DNA of 64,000 nt from NCBI GenBank assembly GCA_021527695.1, contig JAKFAO010000003.1, positions 1,860,001 through 1,924,000 of the forward strand. The letters run 5' to 3'. The DNA is from Naematelia aurantialba (lineage: Eukaryota; Basidiomycota; Tremellomycetes; Tremellales; Naemateliaceae). This document shows, one piece after another, positions 11,191 to 22,650 of this stretch; within the stretch, counting starts at the first letter, position 1, and every line of letters begins with the position of its first letter. The notes beneath the pieces are model-generated. The model was not told the origin of the DNA. It saw only the letters and a program-made list of their open reading frames with translations, and made no database searches. A program made the translations under genes and the position numbers.

Positions 11191-13314
11191 TTACTCCCTC
11201 GAGACATCACTGCACTGAATCAGCCACATTCGAGCAACGCATTATAAACAAGGCTCACCGTCCAAAGATCTTGACCTTGGCCCAGTCGGCCATGACCAAC
11301 GTCCTGTTCCTGACGGAATACAGGGTGGACTATGTCCACCATCAGATCACCGCACAAACATTTCCATACCACCATAGCGAACACAACACTGCAGAGAATA
11401 CGACACTCACAATATACGCGGATCGCCAGAAGAGCATTGCTGCGCCACCACCCGAAGCCAGGTTGTTGTTGAAGAATGGCAAGTCGGCAATAGCCTTCTC
11501 AGACCCAATATACGCCAAGGATCCCTGACAGCTTCGTGAGCGCGTCCCTGGCACGAAATTAGGCGCGAGTGACATACCTGATGAGAGTAATGGAACTCGG
11601 TCAACTTTGAAACTCGGTTGAGCTTCTTGACCAAACCCTCGATCTCTGCCGCGCCGGCATCGCCTTGCGCTCGCAATTCGTTCAACTGCTTCTCCAGTTT
11701 GGCCTTCTGTCCGAGCTTGCCAAACAGTTGCGCGAGGTAGATACCCTGCTGACTGGCGACCTGGGCAGTGGGAGCATACTGCGTTGCCGTGCAGTCACCG
11801 AGGGAATACACGCCATCTGCACCGAGGAGCCGGAGGTAGTCATCTACGAGGAGACCTCGTCTTTGGGTCTGCGCTGATGAAAGCTTGGTCATAAGATTAC
11901 GGGTGATGGTGCGCGAAGTGTTTCCCGTAGCCCAGACGAGGAGCCCGTAAGGGATCTCGCGGATCTCCTTGTTGGCGTCTTGCACAATCACCGAGCGTTC
12001 CTTGACGTCTTTGACCATTGTGCGCGTGAGAACATCGATCTTGTTCTCCTTGAACGTCGACTCGGTATACTGAATGAGCTGCTTGGAGAATGCAGGCAGC
12101 ACGTTGGGAAGAGCCTCAATGAGGGTGATCCTCAGCCGGTCGGCAATCTCGGGGTACCACTTTTTCAAATCGTCCTACCACCCCGTCAGCGCTCGTCGCT
12201 TACCGCTCCACGTGGATCATTCGACCAAACGACTCACAATCAAGAAGTCGTGCAGCTCGCCAGCATACTCAACCCCGGTAGGTCCACCACCGACGACCAC
12301 CATGTGCATTAAGCGGTCGATCTCGGACTCTGGCTGATCCTTGAAAGAGGCAGTCTCGATGCCTGAAGGGCAGGGAATCAGTCCGGAAATTCACCGAAAA
12401 TGTTCCGACGTACAGTCAAGCAGCTTGGTCCTGATCTTGTCGGCATCGCTGAGCTCCTTGAGGAAGCAAGCGTATTCGGGTACACCCTTGATACCGAATG
12501 TCTGGTTCTCGCAGCCGACCGCATACACCAGGTAGTCGTAGGGAATTGTCACGCTGCCCGCCTCACCGCGAATATCAGACATGTCTACGGATGATCAGCA
12601 TGGTTGCTCGCTCTTGTGTAGCATTTGACCAACCCTGGAAGGTGACGGTCTTCTTGATTGGGTCGACGTCCTGAGCCTCCGCCTCATAGACGCTGACCTT
12701 CCTCTTCTTGTGCCGGGTAATATATCGGGTAGGCTGGATGATCGATCGAGGCTCGAGCGTGCCGACCGTCACGGACGGCAGCAGGGGAGTGAAGAGAAAG
12801 TAGTTGCGTGGGGAGATGACGACGACGTTGAACTCCTCGGTGTCAAGGTTTTTAAGGAACGAAGTAGCACCCCATCCCGACCCGAGCACGACCAATGTTG
12901 GCTTCTCAGAGTCTGCCGGGAGTTGGTCACCTGGGTGCACATCTCGTTGGGTCACTGCGAGGGTCAGGCTGGCTTCTTTTCGAATGATTCAGAGATGGCT
13001 GACCGTAGAGGAAAGCGCCGGTCGCCGTGAGGAGGACCACGAGTGTGGTTCGACCGAAATTTCGAAGGAATCGCCTCCACCTCGTGAGCACGTATGGCTG
13101 GCGAGCGTCAGCTTGTCCGTGACTTGATGCGCATGGTACTGACCTTGGGAACAACGACCTCGGCACCCTTTGGCAGAGTTTCAGGTGGAGGGTTGGTGTT
13201 TATCTGAAACCGTCGCGTTGTAGTGGAGAATGAGGCGGCCGGACGAAATGCGGGAACAGGTCGCACCGCGATGGCAGCGCGGAAGACGGGTGCACGAGCG
13301 AGCAAGGGGTGCAT
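11191..13314 (-). CDS. NDE1: Type II (alternative) NADH dehydrogenase, mitochondrial
   Basis: A non-proton-pumping NADH:ubiquinone oxidoreductase of the inner mitochondrial membrane. At least eight exons run from the ATG at 13314 to the stop at 11193-11191. The N-terminus ([14 protein letters not shown]...STTTRRF) is an Arg/Ala/Ser-rich presequence. A following hydrophobic segment, [16 protein letters not shown], would anchor the protein, as in the external NDE enzymes. The FAD-binding [17 protein letters not shown] and second Rossmann [17 protein letters not shown] motifs are intact, as are [14 protein letters not shown] and the late GVYSLGDC motif. A charged insert ([16 protein letters not shown]) lies where fungal enzymes carry one. 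The C-terminus, split by introns, ends in KIFGRDVSRE. External rather than internal orientation is inferred from the anchor. It is divergent from DPH1. Confidence 0.92.
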
Positions 13315-13934
13315 CCTCGCTGCTATTTATTAGCATAGAGTCGAACACCAGATATAGCAGACGTACAGATTTGTCGGGAAGCCATGATGGACGGCGTCAC
13401 CTATAGAGTGGAAAACTCGAGAACTATTCCGACGATAAGCTCAATACGCAGGAAGCTCGTTGGAGCGCGTTGCAGAAAATCATGGGGCTCGCTCACTGGC
13501 CAGAGTATATACACGCTACCGCTTGCTGCCCCCGGGGTAGCGGGACGGCGGAGCGAGACGGGGAAATGGGGCCTAAGACGATATGCAGAGAGGGAGAGGA
13601 TGGGAAGCTGGACAGACGCGAGTTTTGATTCAGCCGGCGGTTATCAGTGGAACACCGCCGGAAATGGCTAGGGGTGCGGCATGACGTGGCTTTCTGGCAA
13701 TCATCGAAGTTCCGTCCCCAAAGAGCCTTCGCAGCGGCAGTCGGCCTTGCAACCCTGTTCCAGAGGCGTAATCTGCCCGCCAGGTGAGCGGGGAGAGCTG
13801 CTTGTAGCTGCGATGAGGGCGTTGTAGAGGTGTTGAACGTGCAAGTTGACCTAGCGGATGATAGGCCTGGTTTGACTTGTTATGCAAGTTAAATTTCTAA
13901 ACCTCCACTTCGTCCGACCCCTCCATCAAGCATT
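13315..13934. promoter_or_regulatory. Shared 5' region of NADH dehydrogenase and DPH1
   Basis: This 620-nt divergent intergenic region must hold both promoters. A plus-strand frame of 95 codons (13384-13671) has no recognised domain. No specific binding site is claimed. Confidence 0.5.
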
Positions 13935-16141
13935 ATGTCATCTGTGTCCGTTTACAGCGCCTTGCTAGATGCACGTCGAGTCAACATGGCCAATTTACGA
14001 GCAACAGAAGGCGTCGAGACTCCAGCGCCAACGGCAGGACCTTCAAAGCCCCGAAAGCGCTTCGTAGGGAGTATCAAGCCGTCTCTGGCTCGCTCGTCTG
14101 CCCCGCGGCGAGTTGCCAACCAGATCCCAGACGACATCTTGCACGATCCTCATCTGAATGCTGCTATCAATGGTGAGCGCTGCTCAGGCCTCTGTTCTGT
14201 CTGCTCTGTCTTTGTTGCCAATGCGCTCTTTCCTCCTTATGTGCCTCTACTTGCTTCTCTTCTTTCCTTCTCTTTCCTCTTCTTCCTCTTCTACAATTAC
14301 TTGACTGGCAGCTCTGGTCTCTTCTTATCTCGTACCCCACCCTTCACTTCCGCAGACCAAAAATCCACCATGGTACTGACGAGCGCTCAGGTCTGCCCAG
14401 CAATTACAACTTTGAGATCCACAAGACTATCCACCAGATCCGCCGGGATGGTGCACAGACAGTTGCGCTGCAGATGCCAGAGGGACTCATGGTGTACGGC
14501 TGTGCTATTGCTGACATCATTGAACGGTGCGCCACCTTTCCGTCCTCCCATGTCTGCGGTCTTCTTTCCACCGCCATACGTGCCGTTGATCGGTCTGCTG
14601 ATTTCGCAGATTCACGGGAGCACTCCCGCTGTTGTTGGCAGACGTGACATATGGCGCGTGCTGTATCGACGATTACACCGCGCGAGAGCTAGGAGCAGAA
14701 ATGATTGTGCACTACGGGCACTCTTGTCTCAGTGAGCGATCCATTCCGTCACCGTATCTTCCATCACTCTCTATCATGGCCAGGAGTCTGTCCATTTTCA
14801 TTGTTCGAGAGGTCACCACACCGAAGTGACAGCTCATCTCATCCTGCTGACCGTCGTGATCGTCTTTGGATTGTCACGCTGATTACCATAGTTCCCGTCA
14901 ATCAGACCAGCATCAAAACGCTATATGTTTTCGTCGAGATCGCCATCGACACGCCCCATCTGGCCCTCTCTATGCGGCGCAATTTCCCCTCCTCCCGTGC
15001 AGCCTTCGAGGAGCACATTCTCCGTGCTGATCGCCGCGAGGCGGGCGCGAAAGTTGACATTTCCCTGGATCCGATCACTGCACCTGCCCGAGATGAGAAT
15101 ACGGCCAGCACCCGACTGGCGCTCGTGTCGACGATTCAATTTGTCGCCGCCATACAAACGCTTCGCGAAGATCTGGAAAAGGAACTTCCTGAGCCGGAGA
15201 AGGAGGATCTGACGCAGGAAACGGACGGGATGGTGGCCAGGATGAAGGCGAAGGATGTGGGCGTCTGGAGGGGAAAATACAGCATCACTATCCCCCAGTC
15301 CCGTCCACTGAGCCCAGGCGAGGTGCTAGGTTGCACCGCGCCCAAGCTTAACGACATTGATGCGCTGGTGTGAGTTCTTCTCTGCTCGTTTGCCGGCCTG
15401 TGCGATGCTTCGCGTCTGGCTCTGGCTGACAAATGACAGCTACGTGGGCGATGGCCGCTTCCACCTTGAGTCGATCATGATTGCCAACCCTACGGTCCCA
15501 GCGTTCCGATACGACCCTTATTCCAAGAAGCTGACCCGCGAGACCTACGCCCATAAAGAGATGCGTGCGGTCCGTGGTGACGCTGTACGCGCGGCCCGGG
15601 CTAACCTCGATGTGCATGGGAGCGGCAGTTGGGCAGTGGTGTTGGGCACGCTTGGCCGACAAGGCAGTTTGTCCGTGCTCAAAGTATGTGTCCCTCCTCT
15701 AATCGGCACAATTAGCAAGCTGAGTTGACGACTGCCAGTCCATTACAGGTTCACTGCCTTCCTCTGCTGATCCGCCACTACTCTTACTCCTTTCCGAGCT
15801 TTCTCCTGCGAAAATCGCCCTGCTGCCAGAGAGCGAGATCTCCACGTTCGTCCAGACCTCATGTCCGCGTCTGAGCATCGACTGGGGCTACGCATTCTCC
15901 CGACCCCTCTTGAGCCCGTACGAAGCCAGTGTGGCCGTAGGACGCGTGCGAGGCTGGGCGGGCCTGGAGCTGGCCAGTGGTGATTCTGGCGCGGGAGATT
16001 ACCCGATGGATTTCTACGCGGTCAGTCTATCAACTCAGTCACGTAAAGCAGTAACAAGGGCTAATCGGAGCGCAGGATGCGAGCTTGGGAGATTGGACCC
16101 CCCGGCACAGGCCGCTCAGACCTGCAGTCAGGACTACTTAG
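13935..16141 (+). CDS. DPH1: Diphthamide synthesis radical enzyme subunit Dph1
   Basis: With Dph2, Dph1 transfers the 3-amino-3-carboxypropyl group of S-adenosylmethionine to a histidine of elongation factor 2, the first step of diphthamide synthesis. Exons are joined by introns after NAAIN (14171), in the IIER region (about 14528), after HYGHSCL, after NDIDALV, after GSLSVLK and after MDFYA. The three cysteines that bind the 4Fe-4S cluster in the family are present: [28 protein letters not shown] and [32 protein letters not shown] and [10 protein letters not shown] are also typical. The end, [16 protein letters not shown] with stop at 16139-16141, comes from a short last exon. The start ATG at 13935 precedes a basic, disordered leader usual for the family. 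Confidence 0.93.
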
Positions 16142-16562
16142 GATGCATGCGATCGTCCAGTATGGCGCTCCATCCGAGTTCCGATGGAAACATTATCTCT
16201 GCTGAGCAAACGTAGCCGTCGGGATGACATATCAAACGCTCAAACCTGCCGGAAGCGGTAATAGGTGATTAGTGCTCCTTCGGAAAAACGAGGACAACGC
16301 TCTTCAAGCTCTGACTTTGGCCTTGCATCAACTCGTTCCCCCGTGTTAATCTGTCATGGATGGCTGACTGCGTGCGAGGCCTGCTTCAGGGAACCGCCAG
16401 CAAGCTGATTCATTGAGAGGGCTTCGCGGCACAATGCCCGCGTATAAAGGGCCGAGACTAACGGAGTTGCTGATCCTCATCTTGCCCACATCTCGAACAT
16501 TGCTGCATTTCTCATTACTCTTCTTCTTTGATTTGGAAGCAGACACTTGACTGAAGGGAACG
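16142..16562. other. Gap between DPH1 and the reductase gene
   Basis: This tandem intergenic region (421 nt) should hold the DPH1 3' end and the promoter of the next plus-strand gene. I see no gene or repeat. Confidence 0.5.
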
Positions 16563-18155
16563 ATGACCTCGACAAGCAGCCACCAAAGCATTCTCAAGCC
16601 GGGCATTGAGAAACGAAAAACCGCCCTTGTGACAGGGTGCAGTGAGCCGGCGTCACTCGGCTCGGCGTTCTGTCGCGAGCTCCTCAAGCGCGGATGGAGG
16701 GTGTTTGCTACTGCCCGCAAAGTGGAGACGATGGCAGCCCTTAAGGCCGGAGGCAGCGATGTGCGTCCCGTCTTTCCACAGTCTACAGCTTGTCGCTTGT
16801 CCGCGCATCTGCTCACTGCCACCTTGCAGGTTCTCGCGCTCGACGTCCAATCGGTGGAATCGATCCAAGCCGCCGTCGATGAAATCAAAGCGTCAGCAGG
16901 GCGCTTGGATCTTCTCATCAACAACGTATGTTCTCTCTGACCATGAGCTACTCGTCTTGGTTTGCCATCTCTTGCTCCTGGTTCAGCTTCTCCCCTAAGA
17001 CCCAGCTTCGTTTCGTGATCCAGCCTTTCCACATTGCCAGTGTCCAACCTCACTGCGGCCGCTCTGCCACTGGGAGACTACAAATGGGTTGTCCTAATAC
17101 TTCTTTAGGCGGGTGTAGCAGGCGGCGCGCCTGGTCTCAGGACCGACCCGGCCCGCATGGCCGAGATGTTCGACATCAATGTATTCGGGCCCCTACGGGT
17201 CATGCAGGCTGCAGCGCCGCTGTTGGTTTCTACTGCCAATGCCGGTGGGAAACAGGGATTCACGCATATCGTCAACATTGGGAGTGTGGCTGCTTGGGGA
17301 ATACCCTGGCAAAGCTCTTACGACAGCAGCAAGGTGCGTCGAGAGTCTGTGTATCCATGGCTAGTCCACATGCCTGTTGCCTCCCTTCTTGCTTCTTGCT
17401 TCCTTGCATCGTCCTTGCAGGCATCCTTTCTCTTCTCATCCAACCTCCCTCGCCTTTGTTGTTTGCTGCAGGGCTTTCCCAAGTCCCTTTTCCTCACGAT
17501 GACGGGCACGTCAAGGACCGCGCGAAAGGGGGGGGGGGACAAGTGGCGAGATGGATTGGATGGATTGGAAACAATATGCTGATGTGGATAGGCTGCGTTG
17601 CAATCACTGAGCAATACGATGCGACGAGAGATGCTTGGGCTCGGGATCAAGATCTCGACGGTGGAACTTGGTCAGTGGGGCTCTCTATTCCGGTGTCGTC
17701 TCCGCTGGAGCCTCTTGCCCGTCTCAGCACGTCGTGTCATGCGGGCGAGCACGGCAGGTGGCCTGCGTCTGTGCTCGGCGTATATGCGCGCGGTGTGCTG
17801 ACTGTTCACAGCGATGGTGGAAACACCCATGTCGCAGGCCAAAAAGTCGTTTCCAGTCGCCTACTCGTCGCCGTCTGCTCCTGGTGCGCCGGCGGTCGAC
17901 TACTATGCCGCCTCGTTCCCCGCGATCGACAAGAAGATGAAAGACGACCAAGGGAAGCGACTCGAGACGGCGCCCAAGCCGGACCAGATCGCGAAAGAGG
18001 TGTTGAGCACCTACGAAAGCAAGGCGATCATCTGGGCAGGCGAGCCGGCGTGGGTGTTCAAGTGGCTCTGGCCCTTGCTGCCCGTGTTCTTCACAGAGTG
18101 GTTCTGGAGGAAAATGACGCATTGCAACGACGTGGTGCGACCGCAGGCTGTATAG
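16563..18155 (+). CDS. Short-chain dehydrogenase/reductase, AYR1-like
   Basis: A classical SDR of about 295 residues. Exons: from the ATG at 16563 to GGSD (16760); VLALDVQS... to LLINN (about 16923); AGVAGGAPG... to YDSSK (about 17333); a short exon with [23 protein letters not shown] (about 17593-17670); and the last exon from AMVETPMS to the stop at 18155. [18 protein letters not shown] is the Rossmann glycine motif, NNAG is rebuilt across an intron, and YDSSK holds the catalytic Tyr and Lys with the upstream Ser in NIGSVAAWG. The C-terminal [19 protein letters not shown] is hydrophobic and could sit in the ER or lipid-droplet membrane. The nearest known type is 1-acyldihydroxyacetone-phosphate reductase (Ayr1); the exact substrate is inferred. 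Confidence 0.85.
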
Positions 18156-19297
18156 TGCTCGTCGAGGCGTAGCGAGGAACGAGTGCGGATTCTCGTCTTT
18201 CGCCGTTCGTCTTGGCCACCCGTCCATCCGTCCATCCATCCATCCATCCATCCGACCATCCATCCGACCATCCATCCGACTATCCCACGTGGATGTCTCC
18301 TTCAGTGTGTTGATCAGTAGACTAGATGGGACGTCTCCAGTATTTACTTTTATTTGCCGCGTAAGGCGTCTTGTTTGCTTGTCCTGGGTACTTTGGGGCC
18401 GTGATGCGATCAGCGTAGTGGACTTTGTGACACGTGGGATCGGCAGACTTGCAGCCAGAGACGTGCGCCATGCAAGTGCCACACGTCGCACGTCACACTG
18501 CACGCGCACGCTGGCCATGGCACTGGTACAGTAATGGTCACGAGCGGATAATCGCCCGGCACGGACTAACACAGTGCATCACAAGCTCGCCAGGAGCTCT
18601 CGGCCCAAAATACTTGCCTACCTGCCTACTCGGATATGCAAACCTGCACACCTGCAAACCTGCACACCTGCAAACTTGCAACGCTTCCGTCCGCCGTGTC
18701 ACCTCACGTACTTGCCCACTCGCCCTATCCAGGTATTCACCTGCCTCGGCAATCCGATCCGCTGGTAAAGCCTACCATATACCACACATCTCCCTATACC
18801 ACACTCTCCATATCCCACACTCTCCATTTATCACACATCTCCATCTCCATATACCACACATCTCCATTTCCCACACATCTCCATCTCCATTCTCTCCCGG
18901 CAGTCGCTTGATCCCTGTGTCTTGTGCCCTTATGTATTTACTCGTGCGTCGCAATTCGTCGTGTGCAGCGTCAACCTCGCCAGAATATACTTCGTTTGTG
19001 TACCACCGCCACGGCCGTATGCGGCCCGCTCGTTTCTTCTCCAAATGCGCTCGCTGGACACGCAGTCGCCCAAAACGAAACCTCCTTTCTGACTGATTCC
19101 GTCCCACCCGTCGGTCGTCGGTCCGGACAGGCCCTCGCTATCCTCCCAGACTAGCTACTTGCACTGCACCAACTGGCGCCCCATTGCGCAACTCGCAGTC
19201 TCAGTCTTACACTGCAACACCCAACACCCAACACCTGGTGCACGACTTGTATTCGTCCAGCTGAGTCGACAATGCAAGCTGCACTCGAGCCCACTGC
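18156..19297. repeat. Intergenic gap of mixed simple repeats
   Basis: Convergent 3' ends flank 1.14 kb with three repeat blocks: CATC repeats with GACC interruptions at about 18220-18285; CCTGCACACCTGCAAA alternation at about 18640-18685; and a CCACACATCTCCATCTCCATATA-like unit at about 18773-18895. Frames here are products of the repeats. I see no gene. Confidence 0.75.
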
Positions 19298-21853
19298 TCA
19301 TGCCTCGATAGGCTGGAGTGGCTTGACGCCAAGCGCAGCCCGACGCTCGAGCGAATGAGCCACCCATTCGACCATATCGACCTCGGCGTCCTTGTCGGCA
19401 AGCAGGAACGGATGTTCCAGCAACTCGGCATATGTCGGCCGCGCGTTCGGGTCTTTCAGCAGGCTGCGGTGGGTCGTCAGCCTGCACGTCCTGAACGCTG
19501 CAAGGCCCGCTGGCGTCTTGGATCTTGGAACACGGGGAACCAGGCAAAAGGAAGCAAGGAGCCAGGCAAAAGGAAGCAAGGAACCAAAAGAATGACACTC
19601 ACCACTTGGCGACAAAGTCATGCGCATCAGCGCTGTAGCCTTTCGGCAACGTCGGCGCCGGGCCATAGACGATTGCCTGCAGCTGCGCAAAGACATTTGC
19701 AAACGTCTCGGGTGGGTACGGGTAACATCCCTTTGCGAGCTCGATGATCGACAGGCCGAGGGACCAGACGTCGGAGGATACGGTGTATGTGGAGATTTGG
19801 TTTTGCGATTCGCCCTTTATCCGCTCCGGCTACACGAACGCTCAGTACAGATAGGGGAGGGGACGCGCAGACAAAGACACAGAAGACAGCGGAAACGCAA
19901 AGGAGAGAAGACCTGAAAGACAGGGGGAGAAAACGGGAGAGAGAGGAAGAGAAAGGAGAAAGGAGAAGGGTGCGAGAAGAGGAAGGGGACTCACCGCCAT
20001 GTAGCTCTGACACCCGATATTGGTCTTTGCCAGACTCTTCTCCAATTGCCCCGACACACCAAAGTCGCACAGCTTGATCTCGCCCTTTTTGTTGATCAAC
20101 ACGTTCGTCGGCTTGACATCTGAGCATATCAGCATCAGCTCGGACCGCCTTACAACTCGGCGCGAGGTTGGGTGGTGATGCAATTGGACGGAGGTTTCGA
20201 TGGGGGTGTCGTCGGTAGGGGAGCAGGTAAATGGTGGTGTAGTTGCATGGTGATGTAGCATGTAGCAGGATGGTGTAGTTGGTTGTCAAGTTGACTCACC
20301 TCGGTGCATGATCTGCAACTCGTCCTTCAAAAACCCTAGACCACGGACAATGGCCGCTGTGATCCGCCGCAACACTGGTTCCGGGACTCTGATTGCCGCC
20401 TCCTCCGTCTCCTCTTGCACGTTTTTGGCCGGCACTCCGCCGCCAGTCAATGTATCCAGCGATCCGGCGTCCATGTATTCCATACAATAGTACACACACG
20501 ACTCGATGGTGAAGGCCCCGTAAAACTCGACAATCTCAGGAGCCACCGCGCGATGCAGGATATCGAGTTCCATGATGATACCATTCAGCTTTGACTCGTC
20601 CAGTTCAAGCCGGATTTCCTGTCCCGTCAGCAGCGTGCCCACATCATAGATTAAAACGTATGAGAAAGGGAAAGCCCACCTTCATAGCCATGACGATCTG
20701 CGAGGGGCGGTGAAGCACCTGCTGAACTGCGCCGTAGTTGCCCTTGCCTAGCTCGCCAATGATCTCAATCTCATCCATGTTGATTTTAAAGCTCTGCCCG
20801 TCCTCGAAATCTACACCTTTGGCATGTAATACAGCCTTGGATGAGAATCGCAGCGAGCCAGATGGATCCCTGCCTCTGTCAGCCTACGTGATGGTAGGGG
20901 GTGTGGGGTCTGAGTTTGATATTCGGGGTGGATGGGACGACGCACATGATCTGGCCGAAATCGCTAAACTTGCTCGACTCCTCCTTGACAGCTCCCGCCA
21001 TGCTGCTCAAGGTCATACCGCCAGGTGGACCCACACGTCTACCTCCGAGTGCCCCTCGAGCGCCGAGGCCAGCTGGCGCTGAGGGTGGTGCACCCATCTG
21101 AGCGAGGTTCGGCCGCGGTGCACCGCCTGCCCGTCTGGCTGCCAGGCTGAGTGGTCCTGACGCAGGACCTGGCAATGATGGCCCACTCCCGCCTGCGCCA
21201 CCTGTTCCACCTAGTGCCTGAGACCGCAGAAGCGCACCCATGGACGTTGCGTTGGGGCTCGGTCCAGCTGGTCCGCCATGAGGAGATGGCGCCTGGGCGC
21301 CGCGCGCAGCAACCTACTCTTGTCAGCTGAGTCGCAAGTGTGAATAAAAGTGATAGCCCACCTTGTCCATCTTTGCTTGTAGACTTGGCGGTAGCCGGCT
21401 TTGCATTTGGTTCAAACCCATCGCTGGACCTCTCATCCCCATACCCATGGGGATATTGCCCCTTGCCGGGACGCCGGCGGGTGGTCGGCCCAGAGTTGTG
21501 CGACCGATAGCTGGAGCAGATGCAGCCGGTACGGGATTGGGACGCGCAGAGGGAAGTGGAGGTGCTTGGGCCGGGGTGGATGGTGGCGGTGATGCATGGC
21601 TTGCGAAGGCGTCGGTTGAAGGTGCGGCTTCTGGACCGGGAGTCTGCGGAGGGGTGTCTTCTACAGAAGGTTTGCTGGGATGTGGGCTTGTGCCATTGAC
21701 GGATGGCTTGGATGGGCCGTTGCCGTCCGGGTCGTTGTCGCCGTCGGGCGGCGGGGATGGGGAGGGAGAAAGAGGCGGTGCATTCTTGTGCAAGAACGAC
21801 TTGGAAGGCGACGACGATATGTGCAGGCTGTCCAAGCTCGGAGGGCCCGCCAT
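19298..21853 (-). CDS. PBS2: MAP kinase kinase Pbs2 of the HOG pathway
   Basis: This dual-specificity kinase activates the Hog1 MAP kinase under osmotic and other stress. About nine exons run from 21853 to the stop at 19300-19298. The first ~300 residues are disordered, P/A/G/S-rich. The kinase domain follows: [20 protein letters not shown] (Gly loop), IVMAMKEIRLE (VAIK lysine), [36 protein letters not shown], and the activation loop [18 protein letters not shown] with Pbs2-type Ser/Thr sites. It ends with a C-lobe [18 protein letters not shown] chose the start ATG ([12 protein letters not shown]) as the first methionine in frame; an upstream exon around 22030-22125 cannot be excluded. It is divergent from the CIA30 gene. 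Confidence 0.9.
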
Positions 21854-22650
21854 GATGTCGGCGATGAGACGAGAGTCGTGTTCAGCGACTGTCACGTCGA
21901 CGTGTGTGGGAGGGCCAACGATGATCGAGTCGTCCAAGGATGCGGGGCAGGTGAGATGGGCGGCGGCGAAAAGGCTGCGAGAGAGGTTAAAGGCTGACCA
22001 ACGTCGATTTCAAGGATTACGTGACCAAAGGGAAACGGGGGGACAGACTCGCTTGAGCCGTGAATCGACGTCCTCGCCTTTGCTCGAGTCCAGGTAGTCA
22101 ATGACCCAACACGCCGCAAGAGATGCTCTAGGATTGAGGGAGGTGTGAGGCTGAGGGGGAAGAGGGAGAGAAGGGAGAGGATGGGGAATGGGATGTAGGA
22201 TGTGGGATGTAGGAAAGCGGGGATGGATCGAAGGGGGGGGGGGAGCCAGATTTGGGTGACAACGGTGAAAGCGTCAGAGCGAGCGGCGAAGGAGATATAG
22301 AGCGGATGCGCAGCTTTTTTTCAAAGCGCGCCGATGAGGGCCCTCGTTCTGTTCTCCCCGCGCAGCTTTGGCTTTCGTAAACCGTTTTGTAATGGAAATC
22401 GAGCGATGAAGGGGGGTGGCACATGCACAAATGGGGGGGGGGAGGGGGATTAGGTTCCCACTAATGCATGGATGAAATAAATTCCGAGTGGCGATTAGAC
22501 TGTGGGGACTAGTCGATTAGAAAAGATTGGAAAACTCGGTGGTGGTGGAGGCCGGCCGAGAGCTGTACTGAAGTTTGCTCGACATTGGGTATTGCTTGGA
22601 GAGAGACAACCCGCTGGGCACCACAACCCCCAAAAGAAGCCCAAGACACG
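21854..22650. promoter_or_regulatory. Shared 5' region of PBS2 and CIA30 genes
   Basis: This 797-nt divergent gap holds G-rich runs (about 22227-22236 and 22433-22445) and the untranslated leaders. The minus-strand frame just upstream of PBS2 stays open to about 22000, so a 5' coding exon for PBS2 is possible but unproven. Confidence 0.45.
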
